Counted from the stretch's first letter, positions 17,377 through 27,555 are shown. The stretch: DNA of 62,450 nucleotides from Paenibacillus sp. GM2 (GCF_900069005.2 NZ_LN831278.1:463784-526233), one strand, 5' to 3'. Notes: generated by a model from the letters alone, not told the origin. Program-made: numbers and translations.

Positions 17377-18336
17377 ATGAAAAGGAAAGGATTGCTGCTG
17401 GTCGTTTTCTCAGCGTTTCTTGTCCTCTTGACCGGTTGTAATTCGCTGGCCGTATTGAACCCGAAAGGGCCGGTAGCGAAGACGCAGTCTAATGTTATTA
17501 TTTTCTCAATGCTGGTCATGGCGCTAATCTTGCTGGTTGTGTATGTTTTGTACATCTTTATGCTTACGAAGTACCGTGCTTCCAAATCGGCTCCGGATTA
17601 TGAACCGCCGCATGTAGAGGGCAGCAAATGGCTGGAATTCACATGGATAGCTATTCCGATCATTATCGTTACGATCCTGTCGGTCGTTACAGTTCGGACT
17701 ACCAATGCCTTGGATAAGGTACCGGCGGGCTATGAAGATCAAAAACCGTTAGTTATTTATGCATCATCCTCCAACTGGAAGTGGCATTTCAGTTATCCGG
17801 AGGAAGGAATTGAGACAGTTAACTATGTGAACATTCCGACGAATCGTCCGGTTGAGTTCAGACTCTACTCCTACGGACCGATCACCAGCTTCTGGGTTCC
17901 ACAATTAGGCGGACAAAAATACGCGATGAGCGATATGGTCACCAAGCTCAATCTCGTTGCGGAGCACGAAGGCTCATTTATGGGTAAGAACTCCAACTTC
18001 TCCGGTAAAGGGTTTGCCGATATGGAATTTGAAGTTCTGGCGATGTCGAATGCGAAATATGGCGAGTGGGTGAATGAGGTCAAGAATACAGCCGTTCCAT
18101 TGACTGAAGAGCAGTTCAATTCCCTGCTGGATACTGCGAAGGTAGGCAGACAGACCTATTCTTCGACACATTTGGAATTCAGTCCGGCGCCTGAGGGTGA
18201 GCATGCAGGTCATAATCATGGCGGAGACTCCTCCGGCGACACACAAATGGATCATTCCGAAATGGATATGGATATGAATATGGACCACTCCGACACGAAT
18301 GAAAACGGGGCTGAACATGCCTCGCACGGAAATTAG
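17377..18336 (+). CDS. qoxA: Quinol oxidase aa3-600 subunit II
   Basis: A 319-residue lipoprotein-type subunit: lipobox LLTGC (Cys21), two membrane helices (about 38-62 and 88-108) and a cupredoxin domain. The copper-A ligands of cytochrome c oxidases are absent: where CtaC has a Cys-x3-Cys motif, this protein reads VAEHEGSFMGKNSNFSG, so it should be a quinol oxidase subunit. The C-terminal tail (about 275-319) is rich in His, Met and Asp, a possible metal-binding tail. GGAAAGGGG precedes the ATG. Confidence 0.93.
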   Translation: MKRKGLLLVVFSAFLVLLTGCNSLAVLNPKGPVAKTQSNVIIFSMLVMALILLVVYVLYIFMLTKYRASKSAPDYEPPHVEGSKWLEFTWIAIPIIIVTILSVVTVRTTNALDKVPAGYEDQKPLVIYASSSNWKWHFSYPEEGIETVNYVNIPTNRPVEFRLYSYGPITSFWVPQLGGQKYAMSDMVTKLNLVAEHEGSFMGKNSNFSGKGFADMEFEVLAMSNAKYGEWVNEVKNTAVPLTEEQFNSLLDTAKVGRQTYSSTHLEFSPAPEGEHAGHNHGGDSSGDTQMDHSEMDMDMNMDHSDTNENGAEHASHGN

Positions 18337-18360
18337 GGAACAGAAGGGAGTAAGCTTGAC

Positions 18361-20304
18361 ATGAAATGGGACGAATTTTTCGTCACTGGCGAACCGATGA
18401 TTTATGGTGCGATGGTCAGCATCGTGGTTGCATCCTTGGCTATTGTCATCGGCTTGACCTATTTTAAAAAATGGGGCTACCTATGGCGCGAGTGGCTGAC
18501 AACGGTTGACCATAAGCGAATCGGTATCATGTATATTATCAGTGCGCTCTTGATGCTGTTCCGCGGCGGCGTTGACGCGCTGCTCATGCGGTCGCAGCTT
18601 GCGGTTCCAGAGAACGGACTTCTTGATGCGCAGCACTATAATGAGATATTTACGACTCACGGGGTCATTATGATCCTGTTCATGGCAATGCCGTTCATTA
18701 TTGGTTTAATGAACGTAGTTGTGCCGCTGCAGATTGGCGCGCGCGACGTTGCATTTCCGAGACTAAATGCGGTCAGCTTCTGGCTATTTTTTGCCGGAGC
18801 CATGCTGTTCAACCTATCCTTCGTCATCGGCGGCTCGCCGGATGCAGGATGGACAGCTTACTTCCCGCTGGCCAGCAATGAATTCAGTCCTTCGGTAGGC
18901 ATGAACTATTACTCGATCGCGATTCAGATTGCCGGTATCGGTACGCTGATGACAGGCGTTAACTTTATCGCTACCATCCTGAAGATGCGTGCGCCTGGCA
19001 TGAAGCTGATGAAGATGCCGATGTTCACCTGGTCAGTCTTGATCACTTGCGTTATTATTTTGTTCGCGTTCCCGGTTCTTACAATAGCGCTGGCGCTGAT
19101 GATGTTCGACCGAATGTTCGGCTCTCAATTCTTCACGATGGCTAACGGCGGTATGGATATGCTCTGGGCCAACCTGTTCTGGGTATGGGGGCATCCGGAA
19201 GTATACATCGTTATTCTGCCGGCGTTCGGGATTTACAGTGAAGTAATCTCGACCTTCTCGCGGAAGAACCTTTACGGATATAAATCGATGGTAGGCAGTA
19301 TGGTTATCATCTCGTTGCTGTCCTTCCTCGTATGGGCTCACCACTTCTATACGATGGGTCATGGGGCCATGGTCAATGGCGTATTCTCCATAACGACGAT
19401 GCTCATTGCGGTTCCGACCGGGGTGAAAATATTCAACTGGCTGCTTACGCTCCATAAAGGGAAGATAGAGTTTACGACGCCGATGTTATACTCGCTTGCG
19501 TTCATCCCGATCTTTACGATCGGTGGGGTTACCGGTGTCATGCTCGCAATGGCGAGTGCCGACTACCAGTACCATAATACAATGTTCCTGGTTGCCCACT
19601 TCCACTATGTGTTGATTCCAGGTACAGTATTTGCCGTAATCGCCGGTTTCTATTACTGGTTCCCGAAATTGTTCGGATTCCGCTTGAACGAGCGTCAAGG
19701 CAAACTGGCATTTTGGGTCATTGCAATCAGCTTCAACGTAACGTTCTTGCCGTTGTTCTTCCTTGGACTCAAGGGCATGACGCGCCGGATGTACACTTAT
19801 TCGGCGGATACAGGCTTCGGACCGCTTAACATGATCGCAACGATCGGCGCCTTTGGCCTGGCAATTGGATTTATTATTCTGGTCTATAACATTTACTGGA
19901 GCTTCCGCTATGCGCCTAGAGAGACGACGGGCGATCCTTGGAACGCACGTACGCTGGAATGGAGTACGCATAGTCCGATTCCAGATTATAACTTCGCCAT
20001 CACTCCTACGGTTCAAGGGCTTGACCCGTTCTGGGAGCATAAGAAGGGCGGACATCAGCTCTATAAAGGCGATTATGAAGAGATTCATATGCCAAATAAC
20101 AGCGGTCAGCCAGTTATACTCGGAGCGATCTTCTTCTTCTTTGGATTTGCTATGATATTCGGCTGGTGGATTCCGGCGATTATCGGAGGGCTTGGTGTAA
20201 TTGTAATGTTGGCAGTTCGTTCGTTCGAACGCGATCACGGGCATCATATCCCGGTTCGTGAAATTGAAGAAACGGAAGCTAGATTGCGGGGTGAACAGGC
20301 ATGA
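18361..20304 (+). CDS. qoxB: Quinol oxidase subunit I (heme-copper catalytic subunit)
   Basis: A 647-residue polytopic protein with the family's metal ligands: the low-spin heme His in [11 protein letters not shown], copper-B ligands in WGHPEVY and AHHFYTMGH, and the heme pair in VAHFHYVL. It reduces oxygen to water and pumps protons using menaquinol. AAGGGAG precedes the ATG, and the stop overlaps qoxC by four bases. Confidence 0.96.
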   Translation: MKWDEFFVTGEPMIYGAMVSIVVASLAIVIGLTYFKKWGYLWREWLTTVDHKRIGIMYIISALLMLFRGGVDALLMRSQLAVPENGLLDAQHYNEIFTTHGVIMILFMAMPFIIGLMNVVVPLQIGARDVAFPRLNAVSFWLFFAGAMLFNLSFVIGGSPDAGWTAYFPLASNEFSPSVGMNYYSIAIQIAGIGTLMTGVNFIATILKMRAPGMKLMKMPMFTWSVLITCVIILFAFPVLTIALALMMFDRMFGSQFFTMANGGMDMLWANLFWVWGHPEVYIVILPAFGIYSEVISTFSRKNLYGYKSMVGSMVIISLLSFLVWAHHFYTMGHGAMVNGVFSITTMLIAVPTGVKIFNWLLTLHKGKIEFTTPMLYSLAFIPIFTIGGVTGVMLAMASADYQYHNTMFLVAHFHYVLIPGTVFAVIAGFYYWFPKLFGFRLNERQGKLAFWVIAISFNVTFLPLFFLGLKGMTRRMYTYSADTGFGPLNMIATIGAFGLAIGFIILVYNIYWSFRYAPRETTGDPWNARTLEWSTHSPIPDYNFAITPTVQGLDPFWEHKKGGHQLYKGDYEEIHMPNNSGQPVILGAIFFFFGFAMIFGWWIPAIIGGLGVIVMLAVRSFERDHGHHIPVREIEETEARLRGEQA

Positions 20305-20897
20305 AGTTAGATAACTCTTTGCCTTTGGAATACCGTTCAGAAGAGAACAGTAATCGGATTTTCGGTTTTTGGCTGTTCCTTGGCGCGGAAATCGTGTTGT
20401 TCTCAACGCTGTTCGCCGTCTATTTCACACTCTGGAATCGGACCGGCAACGGCCCGAGCGGTAAAGAAATATTCGAGATCGGTCCGGTGCTGATCGAGAC
20501 CTTCGTGTTGCTCACAAGCAGCTTCACGATCGGTCTGATGATCAACAGCATGCGCCACGGAATGCAAAAGGCAGCTATGGTCTTTTTCTTCATCACTTTG
20601 GTGCTGGGTCTGATCTTCCTAGGGGTAGAAATTACCGAGTTCGTGACCTATGTTAATGAAGGAGCAACGATTTCCACGAGCGCCTTCATGTCCAGTCTGT
20701 TTGTTCTGCTTGGTACGCACGGTGCCCACGTAACCTTGGGCTTGCTGTGGGGCGCAGGCATTATGATACAGATCAAACGCGAGGGCTTCACGCTTGATAC
20801 AGCGAATAAATCATTTATTTTCTCGCTTTATTGGCACTTCCTTGACGTTGTCTGGATCTTTATCTTCAGCTTCGTATATCTGAAAGGAATGATGTGA
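20301..20897 (+). CDS. qoxC: Quinol oxidase subunit III
   Basis: A 198-residue membrane protein with five helices and the subunit III motifs [35 protein letters not shown] and [13 protein letters not shown]. It stabilises the oxidase. Translation overlaps qoxB, and the next gene begins one base after its stop. Confidence 0.94.
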   Translation: MKLDNSLPLEYRSEENSNRIFGFWLFLGAEIVLFSTLFAVYFTLWNRTGNGPSGKEIFEIGPVLIETFVLLTSSFTIGLMINSMRHGMQKAAMVFFFITLVLGLIFLGVEITEFVTYVNEGATISTSAFMSSLFVLLGTHGAHVTLGLLWGAGIMIQIKREGFTLDTANKSFIFSLYWHFLDVVWIFIFSFVYLKGMM

Positions 20898-20898
20898 C

Positions 20899-21183
20899 AT
20901 GAAAAAATTATTCCCTGTCCACCATGTCATGGGATATGTGTTCTCGCTGATCCTTTCGGTCGTCGCTCTGTCCGTCATTCTATGGGATATGCCACTGGCT
21001 GTCGGTATGACGATCCTGCTTGTCTGTGCGGCGATCCAGATGGGCGTCCAATTGTTCATGTTCATGCATATCGGCGAGACCGGGTCCAAGACCTCATTGT
21101 ATACCAACATTGCATATGCTCTGTTCGTTGGCCTTGTAACCCTCTTCGGTACGCTATTCACCATGATCTGGGGATATCAATAA
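20899..21183 (+). CDS. qoxD: Quinol oxidase subunit IV
   Basis: A 94-residue protein with three helices and the CyoD/QoxD features HHVMGYVFSLILS and QLFMFMHIGE. It is the last gene of qoxABCD, followed by a terminator. Confidence 0.93.
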   Translation: MKKLFPVHHVMGYVFSLILSVVALSVILWDMPLAVGMTILLVCAAIQMGVQLFMFMHIGETGSKTSLYTNIAYALFVGLVTLFGTLFTMIWGYQ

Positions 21184-21219
21184 AGCCAAGACGAGGCTTC
21201 AGCCTAATCTAGTCAGAAG

Positions 21220-21263
21220 AATCACCCTGCGCCTTTTGTTTCGAAGGGGCAGGGTGATTTTTT
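21220..21263 (+). terminator. Terminator after qoxD
   Basis: AATCACCCTGC pairs with GCAGGGTGATT, with an inner CTT/AAG pairing, then six T residues. Confidence 0.92.
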
Positions 21264-21310
21264 GTATCGACGGATGGGACAGGGCATTGCTGTCTAATGC
21301 CTGCAACCGA

Positions 21311-21339
21311 TTGAAAGGTTGCCTGGATTGCGATATTAT
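21311..21339 (+). promoter_or_regulatory. Probable SigA promoter of csoR
   Basis: TTGAAA and TATTAT are spaced by 17 bases, about 33 bases upstream of the csoR start. Confidence 0.55.
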
Positions 21340-21372
21340 GATGTAAAGGTCCCAATATAGCGAGGTGATAAC

Positions 21373-21720
21373 ATGGCGGAACAAGTAGACAAGAAGCATG
21401 GCGCGACTGAGGAGTGCTGCGGCGATGAGGGCGAGGGCCATGTCCGTCATAGCCATCATTCCGAAGCTGTGAAGAGCAATTTGACGAGCCGTTTGAACCG
21501 GATTGAAGGTCAAATCCGTGGCATTAAAGGCATGATCGAGAAGGATACGTATTGTGATGATGTTCTGAATCAGATCGCAGCGGTTCAATCCGCACTGAAT
21601 AGTGTTGGCAAACTGCTGTTGGAGGGTCATATGAAGAGTTGCGTGATTGAGCGGATTCAGGCTGGTGAGATGGATGTAGTTGATGAACTGCTGATCACCG
21701 TAAATAAATTGATGAAGTAA
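21373..21720 (+). CDS. csoR: CsoR-family copper-sensing repressor
   Basis: A 115-residue all-helical metal-responsive repressor. The copper triad is present as C61 (DTYCDDVL), H86 and C90 (EGHMKSC), and the DNA/dimer helix RLNRIEGQIRGIKGMIE is canonical. The N-terminal 35 residues are His- and Cys-rich (ECCGDEGEGHVRHSHH), more than in typical CsoR, and may add metal binding. No copA or copZ is adjacent, so its targets lie elsewhere or are the ycn genes. Confidence 0.88.
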   Translation: MAEQVDKKHGATEECCGDEGEGHVRHSHHSEAVKSNLTSRLNRIEGQIRGIKGMIEKDTYCDDVLNQIAAVQSALNSVGKLLLEGHMKSCVIERIQAGEMDVVDELLITVNKLMK

Positions 21721-21759
21721 TCCGCGCGAAATATACCCCGTACTAGTATATCAAAACAG

Positions 21760-21792
21760 TAAGCCCCACAAGTTCATAACTTGTGGGGCTTA
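21760..21792 (+). terminator. Bidirectional terminator between csoR and the serine hydrolase gene
   Basis: TAAGCCCCACAAGTT and AACTTGTGGGGCTTA form a perfect 15-base stem with a three-base loop, placed between convergent genes. Confidence 0.85.
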
Positions 21793-21795
21793 TGT

Positions 21796-23874
21796 TTATT
21801 TTAATGAAATTTCAAACTGTGAGCCTGGGTCGCCAATAAAGGCGATGAAACCATTTTCCGGCAGTACCACTTCGTTTACGCCGCTGACTACAGTGAAATT
21901 TACGCAGGCTCCACTGGCATCATAGACTGCAAAGGAACCTGCCTCCGGCAAGTTAACCGCCAGTGTCTTGCCTGCCGATTTTTCCGGAATGGTGTACCAT
22001 CTCGTTTGACCATTCTCTTGAATCTTCGTCTTCGATTGCTTGCCGATATAGAGCGGTACGACATTGTCCTGACTTACAAAGCGGCTTCCGGCAGCCTCCA
22101 GGTACTCAACACCGTCCTCTGTGAAGAAGATGAGATCACTTGCGTCTCTGCCCATCAATGTCGGGATGTTCAACAAATTCAGAGCTTCATTGGCACCTGT
22201 GATCTTATTGGCCATTAAGTATCCTGGCATATCTTTAAGTGTTGCAATATAAGCGATAGGAGGCTGCATGAAGTAGGCCTGAGAGGTATATTTTTCACTT
22301 ACGAGAAAATAGGTTTTACCCTCACGCGCTTCCCATGCTTTAGCGATCTCAGGAGATAATTCATTTGGTTCCAGCTTCTCCGCCTGATAGTCGGACATAG
22401 CTATTTGGCCAAGATCTGGAATGGTTGTATAAGATCTAACCCATAAGTAAGTGCGTCCGTTGTCTTCTGTGACTAAGTTAAGCTTCGTACCGCCGTCCTC
22501 ACTGACGAATGAGCCATCTGCTGTATAAGTAAATTTCTGAACCGGAGCTTCAGGTACTGCAAGCGAGCTTAAGGACAACTCGCCGTCCTTGCTAATATCC
22601 AGCTTGATCAACTGACCTGCTGTACCGTAGATCCCTGCATTTGTCGATACCTCCACCGGCATATTGGCTTTTACAGGTACGCCAAATGACTTGGCAGGCT
22701 TCAACTCTTTAATGATCCCTTTTTCCTGCAGAGCACTTAACAGAATCCCACTGGCCATAACCTGATTTAGTGAACTCGAACCACTGGAAGAGAGGATCGC
22801 TACAGACAGCTTGTGCTCGGGCAATACGACCAGCGAAGCGTGAGACAACAGGGTGTCCCCACCCTTCGTCAGAGCCTGAATGCCGTAATCGTTGAACGGG
22901 AACAGGTTGACGCTATCCCAGCCTAATCCATAGGCGATTGAGCTATCTGCCTCTTGCGGCCACAACCCGTTCTTATATTCTGCTTTGGCCGTGGCTGCCA
23001 CTGATTTCTCTGTCAGAAGTCCGTCGGCATTCCCTGTGAAGATTTGCGAGAAGCGGGCAAGATCTTCGGCTGTGGAATAAATACCACCGGTACCGATAAA
23101 GTTAACCGTATCCGCAGGAAGCTCTCCCTGATAGCTAGGAGAAAAGACGCCAGCCAGCTGCGCATGATTCACGTCATCTTGCGGAGTTTTTGTATTTTTC
23201 ATACCAAGCGGCTCAGAAATATATTTATGTACGAAGTCTGTGAAGTCCATGCCGCTAACTCTCTCTACTAATATTTCTGCTAGAGTAAAGCCGTCGTTGC
23301 AATAAACGGAGAATGCGCCCGGATCAGCCTTCAGCCGCTGTACCTCCAGTCGTTTCAGCAAATTGTCATATCCGGATGTATCATTATCATCGAATAAAAA
23401 GCCATTGACGAGTGTTGAGCCACTTAAGCCGGAGGAATGATTCAGCAGCATACGCGGAGTGATTTTTTTATATCGATCGTCTTTCATTTTGAACTCAGGA
23501 ATATAGGCAGTCAAAGGCTGATCCAAATCGATTTTTCCTTCATCAACAAGCTTCATCACCGCAACGGTTGTGAACATTTTGCTAGTAGAGCCGATGCCGT
23601 ATATCGAATCAGCTGTTAATGGGGTATTGTCTGACGCATGATTAATGCCGGATTGCCCGGATACTACAATCTTCCCTTGATCAATGAGTGCGTATTGCAA
23701 GCTGTAAGTACCATAATTCTTCGTCAGCAGATCGGCTTTCTGCGCTGCCAATTGCTTGGTTGCCTCGTAAGAAGGACTGTTCTCGGCGGCAAAAGCTCCG
23801 GCAGGCACGAGTAATGTCAGCAACAGGGCTGCCATCACGAAAATCGCTAGGCGCTTCTTCATTCTCATCTTCAT
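21796..23874 (-). CDS. Secreted serine hydrolase, beta-lactamase/DD-peptidase family
   Basis: A 692-residue exported protein: signal peptide (1-29, ending AFA), then a class C beta-lactamase-like domain (about 35-390) with the SxxK nucleophile S96-TSK99 and the YxN element Y191-C-N193. The C-terminal 300 residues are beta-rich and of unknown role. Such proteins act on D-amino-acid peptides, esters or beta-lactams; the substrate here cannot be told. GGGGAGG precedes the ATG. No transmembrane tail is seen. Confidence 0.87.
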   Translation of the reverse strand: MKMRMKKRLAIFVMAALLLTLLVPAGAFAAENSPSYEATKQLAAQKADLLTKNYGTYSLQYALIDQGKIVVSGQSGINHASDNTPLTADSIYGIGSTSKMFTTVAVMKLVDEGKIDLDQPLTAYIPEFKMKDDRYKKITPRMLLNHSSGLSGSTLVNGFLFDDNDTSGYDNLLKRLEVQRLKADPGAFSVYCNDGFTLAEILVERVSGMDFTDFVHKYISEPLGMKNTKTPQDDVNHAQLAGVFSPSYQGELPADTVNFIGTGGIYSTAEDLARFSQIFTGNADGLLTEKSVAATAKAEYKNGLWPQEADSSIAYGLGWDSVNLFPFNDYGIQALTKGGDTLLSHASLVVLPEHKLSVAILSSSGSSSLNQVMASGILLSALQEKGIIKELKPAKSFGVPVKANMPVEVSTNAGIYGTAGQLIKLDISKDGELSLSSLAVPEAPVQKFTYTADGSFVSEDGGTKLNLVTEDNGRTYLWVRSYTTIPDLGQIAMSDYQAEKLEPNELSPEIAKAWEAREGKTYFLVSEKYTSQAYFMQPPIAYIATLKDMPGYLMANKITGANEALNLLNIPTLMGRDASDLIFFTEDGVEYLEAAGSRFVSQDNVVPLYIGKQSKTKIQENGQTRWYTIPEKSAGKTLAVNLPEAGSFAVYDASGACVNFTVVSGVNEVVLPENGFIAFIGDPGSQFEISLK

Positions 23875-23984
23875 TTTTACCTCCCCATGTCATTGTATCC
23901 AGAATTCCACTAAAGGTGTAACAGTCATTCTGTCTTAACATATTCTTACGGTACAGGTGTTCAAAGGTTTCATTATATAGAGGA

Positions 23985-24012
23985 GCGGATGCAGTGGCAG
24001 GACAGCATCCGC
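23985..24012 (-). terminator. Hairpin after the SPFH operon
   Basis: GCGGATGC pairs with GCATCCGC around a 12-base loop, directly after the last gene of the minus-strand operon. The T run is poor, so efficiency is uncertain. Confidence 0.5.
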
Positions 24013-24023
24013 TTGCTCGACTT

Positions 24024-24632
24024 CTATTTCCCCACGTGGACGATACCTTGCTCATACATAGCTTCGATAAACGATTCCATGATCCGGACACATCCTCGGA
24101 GGAACACGATATCGGCTTTCTTATTCGTCTCCGAGAAGGTAAGCTGGGCTTCATGCTCTTTGACACGCGCCTTGAGACGGAAGCCCTTATGATCCTCCAG
24201 CAGGTCTGCTATACCTTCATGCTTCAGAATAGCTCTTAACAGACTGGGGTGAGAGGCTCCGGCATGGAACGATTTGCTGAGGGGATTCGGCAAAGTCACT
24301 TGTCGTAAATTCCCGTGCAGGATCAGAAGTAGAGGGCTTTTGATCGAGCTCAGCAAGCATTCAAGCTTTCTTCTCGGTTTGTATTTATACTTGATCCCGA
24401 CTACTTGACCGCTGTTTGTATTGGAACTATTCGAGTTGGAATCGGTAACTGTGAGATACATTTGGCCCCGTCCCTGCGGCAGCTGAATCAGCACATGCCG
24501 TCCGGTGTATTTCCAATTCTTGAAAGATGCTTCTATAAAAGTGGCTTCATATTGGTTCGCATATTCCTGCAGCAGGAACTTCGACTTTGATTCCCACCAA
24601 GGCTTAACAGATTTAATCTTGGTCCGCGTCAT
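24024..24632 (-). CDS. Hypothetical protein, third gene of the SPFH operon
   Basis: A 202-residue soluble protein I do not recognise. The N-terminus is basic (MTRTKIKSVKPWWESKSKF), there is a Ser/Asn/Thr run (SNSNSSNTNSG, about 80-90), and the C-terminal half has mixed charge. No signal peptide or membrane segment is seen. ATG 24632 was chosen because AAGGAGG lies 8 bases upstream; it overlaps the ribbon-helix-helix gene by 20 bases. Tight coupling with that DNA-binding protein and the SPFH protein suggests a joint role, but none can be named. Confidence 0.6.
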   Translation of the reverse strand: MTRTKIKSVKPWWESKSKFLLQEYANQYEATFIEASFKNWKYTGRHVLIQLPQGRGQMYLTVTDSNSNSSNTNSGQVVGIKYKYKPRRKLECLLSSIKSPLLLILHGNLRQVTLPNPLSKSFHAGASHPSLLRAILKHEGIADLLEDHKGFRLKARVKEHEAQLTFSETNKKADIVFLRGCVRIMESFIEAMYEQGIVHVGK

Positions 24633-24813
24633 TTTCCAAGGCCTCCTTGACACGCATTTGGGGTGAGGGCAAGCGCCCTTCCTTCCGTAGGGCCTCGCGT
24701 AGTACATATTCAATATGACCATTCACGCTTCGGAATTCGTCAGCCGCCCAGCGTTCCAAAGCTTCATATACGACGGGGTCCAGGCGCAGCGGGAAGCTCT
24801 TCTTCTTAGCCAT
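24613..24813 (-). CDS. Ribbon-helix-helix (Arc-like) DNA-binding protein
   Basis: A 66-residue protein with the layout of Arc/MetJ repressors: beta-strand SFPLRLDPVVYEALERWA followed by two helices (VNGHIEYVLREALRKEG). It sits between the SPFH gene and the unknown gene and overlaps the latter by 20 bases. It may autoregulate the operon. A toxin-antitoxin antitoxin role is possible, but the neighbouring proteins do not look like known toxins. Confidence 0.7.
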   Translation of the reverse strand: MAKKKSFPLRLDPVVYEALERWAADEFRSVNGHIEYVLREALRKEGRLPSPQMRVKEALENDADQD

Positions 24814-24830
24814 CGTGAATGGGGCTCCAT

Positions 24831-25685
24831 TTAATACAAACTGCTTGTATTAATGATAGGTTGGGCGGAACGGTCCGATACGACCGCGACAAGCAGGTTA
24901 TTGATCATAGCAGCTTTACGTTCATCGTCCAATTCAACGACGCTCTCGGCCTGCAGGCGCTCAATCGCCAATTGAACCATCGTAACGGCGCCGTCAACAA
25001 TCTTCTCGCGAGCGGAGATGATGGCTTCGGCTTGCTGACGCTGCAGCATGGCGCTGGCGATTTCTGTGGAGTAAGCCAAATGAGTCAAGCGGGACTCGAT
25101 CACCTTGACACCGGCTATCGCCAAGCGGTTTTGCAGCTCCTCGGTCAGTTCCTTAGCGATTTCTTCCGTGTTTCCACGCAAGGAGAAACCGTCACCGTCC
25201 AACTGGTCATAAGGATATTTGCTGGCTACATGACGCAGGGCAGCCTCGCTCTGAATCTCTACGAAGGTTTCATATTCATCAACTTCAAAGAGCGCTTTAG
25301 CGGAATCAATGACCGAAAATACAACCACGGTAGCAATTTCAATCGGGTTGCCGTTAACATCATTAACCTTCAGCTTGGCGCTGTTGAAGTTACGTACACG
25401 CAGCGATACTTTCTTCCGGTTGGAAAAAGGGGTTACCATATAGAATCCGCTATTGCGGATCACACCAAGGTATTGCCCGAAGAAGGTCACGACAGCGGAC
25501 TGGTTCGGCTGCACAATCGTAAGCCCGGTGAGGATCACAAAGGCGATTGCGCAAGAGATGGCGCCGAGGATGATGGGAAGAGGCGTAGCAATGGTAAACA
25601 GATATACTCCAGCGCCCGCAAAGGCAATGAAGAATAGCAGCGCAACAAATCCGTTCAAATAAGATAATTGTTTTTCCTTCAGCAT
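24831..25685 (-). CDS. SPFH/band 7 domain membrane protein
   Basis: A 284-residue protein with two N-terminal membrane helices (about 11-30 and 36-56), then an SPFH domain starting IVQPNQSAVVTFFGQYLGVI and running to about residue 200, and a helical tail with RQQAEAIISAREKIVDGA. It is a different subfamily from the stomatin at 3.4 kb. GAGGAGTG precedes the ATG, and it heads an operon with the ribbon-helix-helix and unknown genes. Confidence 0.85.
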   Translation of the reverse strand: MLKEKQLSYLNGFVALLFFIAFAGAGVYLFTIATPLPIILGAISCAIAFVILTGLTIVQPNQSAVVTFFGQYLGVIRNSGFYMVTPFSNRKKVSLRVRNFNSAKLKVNDVNGNPIEIATVVVFSVIDSAKALFEVDEYETFVEIQSEAALRHVASKYPYDQLDGDGFSLRGNTEEIAKELTEELQNRLAIAGVKVIESRLTHLAYSTEIASAMLQRQQAEAIISAREKIVDGAVTMVQLAIERLQAESVVELDDERKAAMINNLLVAVVSDRSAQPIINTSSLY

Positions 25686-25901
25686 AGTGAAGCACTCCTC
25701 AACAGTTATTTAATATTAATTTGATATTTATATGATATCACTTTTAGGATATATTGTAAATTGATAATGTGAAAACAGTACTAAAGTCGGGTGGATTCTT
25801 CGTTATTTAGTTAATAAGTAACTTGAATTTAGTAAATTAAATTTTTATATTCTTCATAGGAGTGCGCAGTAATCCATTTTTATAGAAGGGAAGAGGATCT
25901 G

Positions 25902-26573
25902 TTGAAGAAGAAGTGGATGATTAGTACCATGGTGGCAGCGTTGATGCTGACAGCCGGAACCGGTGTATATGCAGGTGCAAAACTGCAGGAGGTAAAAGCT
26001 TACCTAAACAGCAGCATTCAACTCAAATACAATGGAACGCCTGTGCAGCCAAGGGATGAGAAAGGGAATGCGGTTCTTCCGCTTACCTATAACGGAACGA
26101 CATATCTGCCTGTCCGTGCAGTTGCTGATATCGTAGGAGTCGCTGTATCCTATAATCCGGAGACCTATACGGTGGAATTGGGTGAGAAGGCAGAAGGCGT
26201 AGCGATCGCCAAAGGCTTCGATAACATGTATTATACGAAGGACCCGAAAGAGACGACTTACCAGGGCAAGGATTATAAGGAAGCTTATTTCGATAATGCC
26301 AGTGGGAATCGAAGCAGCAGCTTTATGCTATATCCGAAGGGAAAGTATCAGAAGCTGGTTCTGCAGGTCGCGGCTGTTGGTGAAGATATCGATAACTTTG
26401 TCATCGAAGACAGTGAGAAGGATGTGAAGCTGACGACCGAGAAAGTGGCGGTGGGCGACGGTCTTAAGACGATTGAGGTAGATATCGCAGGCGTTAATGA
26501 GTTGTATATTTATGCTGATGTACTCAGTAATGGGGCCATGTTTGTGCCTTTAACAACTTCATACTATAAATAA
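25902..26573 (+). CDS. Secreted stalk-domain protein (copper amine oxidase N-like)
   Basis: A 223-residue exported protein. A signal peptide (1-25) is followed by one copper-amine-oxidase-N/stalk motif (SIQLKYNGTPVQ...LPLTYNGTTYLPVRAVADI, about 37-85), common in Paenibacillus surface proteins, and a C-terminal beta-rich domain of about 110 residues that resembles NPCBM-type carbohydrate-binding folds only loosely. The start is TTG, with GGGAAGAGGA upstream. It is a single-gene unit with its own terminator. Confidence 0.8.
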   Translation: MKKKWMISTMVAALMLTAGTGVYAGAKLQEVKAYLNSSIQLKYNGTPVQPRDEKGNAVLPLTYNGTTYLPVRAVADIVGVAVSYNPETYTVELGEKAEGVAIAKGFDNMYYTKDPKETTYQGKDYKEAYFDNASGNRSSSFMLYPKGKYQKLVLQVAAVGEDIDNFVIEDSEKDVKLTTEKVAVGDGLKTIEVDIAGVNELYIYADVLSNGAMFVPLTTSYYK

Positions 26574-26588
26574 ATTTATCTATTCATC

Positions 26589-26630
26589 AACCAGTCCGGC
26601 ACGGTCTTCCGTGTTGGACTGGTTTTTCTT
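26589..26630 (+). terminator. Terminator after the stalk-domain gene
   Basis: AACCAGTCC pairs with GGACTGGTT, with CACGG/CCGTG inside, then TTTCTT. Confidence 0.9.
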
Positions 26631-26725
26631 ATTTGGGAATAGTTAAGTTGTATAATAGGAGAGTGACTTATCTTTTATGAATGAGGCTAGCTATAACCAT
26701 AAACAGCATGAAGGGAGGCAAAAGC

Positions 26726-27469
26726 ATGAATGAGACCATCAAGTTGTTAATGGCGCACCGCTCGATCCGCAAATATGCGGACAAGCCGGTGTCCCGCGGG
26801 ATCGTCGAGCAAATCATTAGTGCGGCGCAAATGGCTTCGACCTCCAGCAATGTACAAGGTTACAGCGTAGTAGCTGTCACAGAGCCGGAGCGCAAACAAA
26901 AGCTGTCGCAGCTTAGCGGCAACCAGACTTACATTGTGGAATGCCCTGTCTTTCTGGTATGGTGTGCGGATTTGTCCCGCCTGAAGAATGCTGCCCGGCA
27001 TCATTTGCCGGATTCAAAATCGTACGAAGCAGCGACAGAGAATTTCATTGTTGCTGCAGTTGATGCTGCTCTGGCGGCGCAAAATGCAGCTATCGCTGCC
27101 GAGTCGCTTGGTCTTGGCATCGTCTACATCGGGGGAATCCGCAATCAGATTCAGCAAGTGACTGAACTGCTCCAATTGCCAGAGCTGGCCTTTCCGATCT
27201 TCGGCATGTGTCTGGGTTATCCGGATCAAGGCCCGGGTCAGCGCCCGAGGTTGCCTCAGCCGGCAGTTCTGCATTGGGAGGAATATGACAGCGCTGAAAG
27301 TGAGAAGCAGGTTGCTATATATGATGAGATCATGAGCGAGTATTTGCGCGAGCGTACGGGTGGGGCCAAGGATACATCGTGGTCCAGGCTGATGGCCGAG
27401 AAGCTGGCGAATCCATCGCGTCTTCATATGAAGGAGTTTTTGGAGCAGCGTGGATTTAAGCTGGAATGA
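26726..27469 (+). CDS. NAD(P)H-dependent nitroreductase (NfrA/NfsA type)
   Basis: A 247-residue FMN oxidoreductase. The N-terminus MNETIKLLMAHRSIRKYADKPV carries the flavin-binding HRSIRKY motif; ASTSSNVQGYSVVAV and LGLGIVYIGGIRN are also diagnostic of the NfsA/NfrA branch, which reduces nitro compounds, flavins or chromate. ATG 26726 follows GGGAGG by 8 bases; the longer frame start is less likely. Confidence 0.9.
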   Translation: MNETIKLLMAHRSIRKYADKPVSRGIVEQIISAAQMASTSSNVQGYSVVAVTEPERKQKLSQLSGNQTYIVECPVFLVWCADLSRLKNAARHHLPDSKSYEAATENFIVAAVDAALAAQNAAIAAESLGLGIVYIGGIRNQIQQVTELLQLPELAFPIFGMCLGYPDQGPGQRPRLPQPAVLHWEEYDSAESEKQVAIYDEIMSEYLRERTGGAKDTSWSRLMAEKLANPSRLHMKEFLEQRGFKLE

Positions 27470-27555
27470 GAAGAGGAGCAGAAGGGCAGAAGAGGAACGT
27501 GCAAGCGCCCATAGAAAATGAACAGAATAGGCGGTTCCGGCTATTGGCAATAGAG

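Noticed and set aside
19486..20406. 306-residue minus-strand ORF inside qoxB/qoxC
   Set aside because: It is the antisense shadow of strongly conserved oxidase genes and has no ribosome site or family resemblance.
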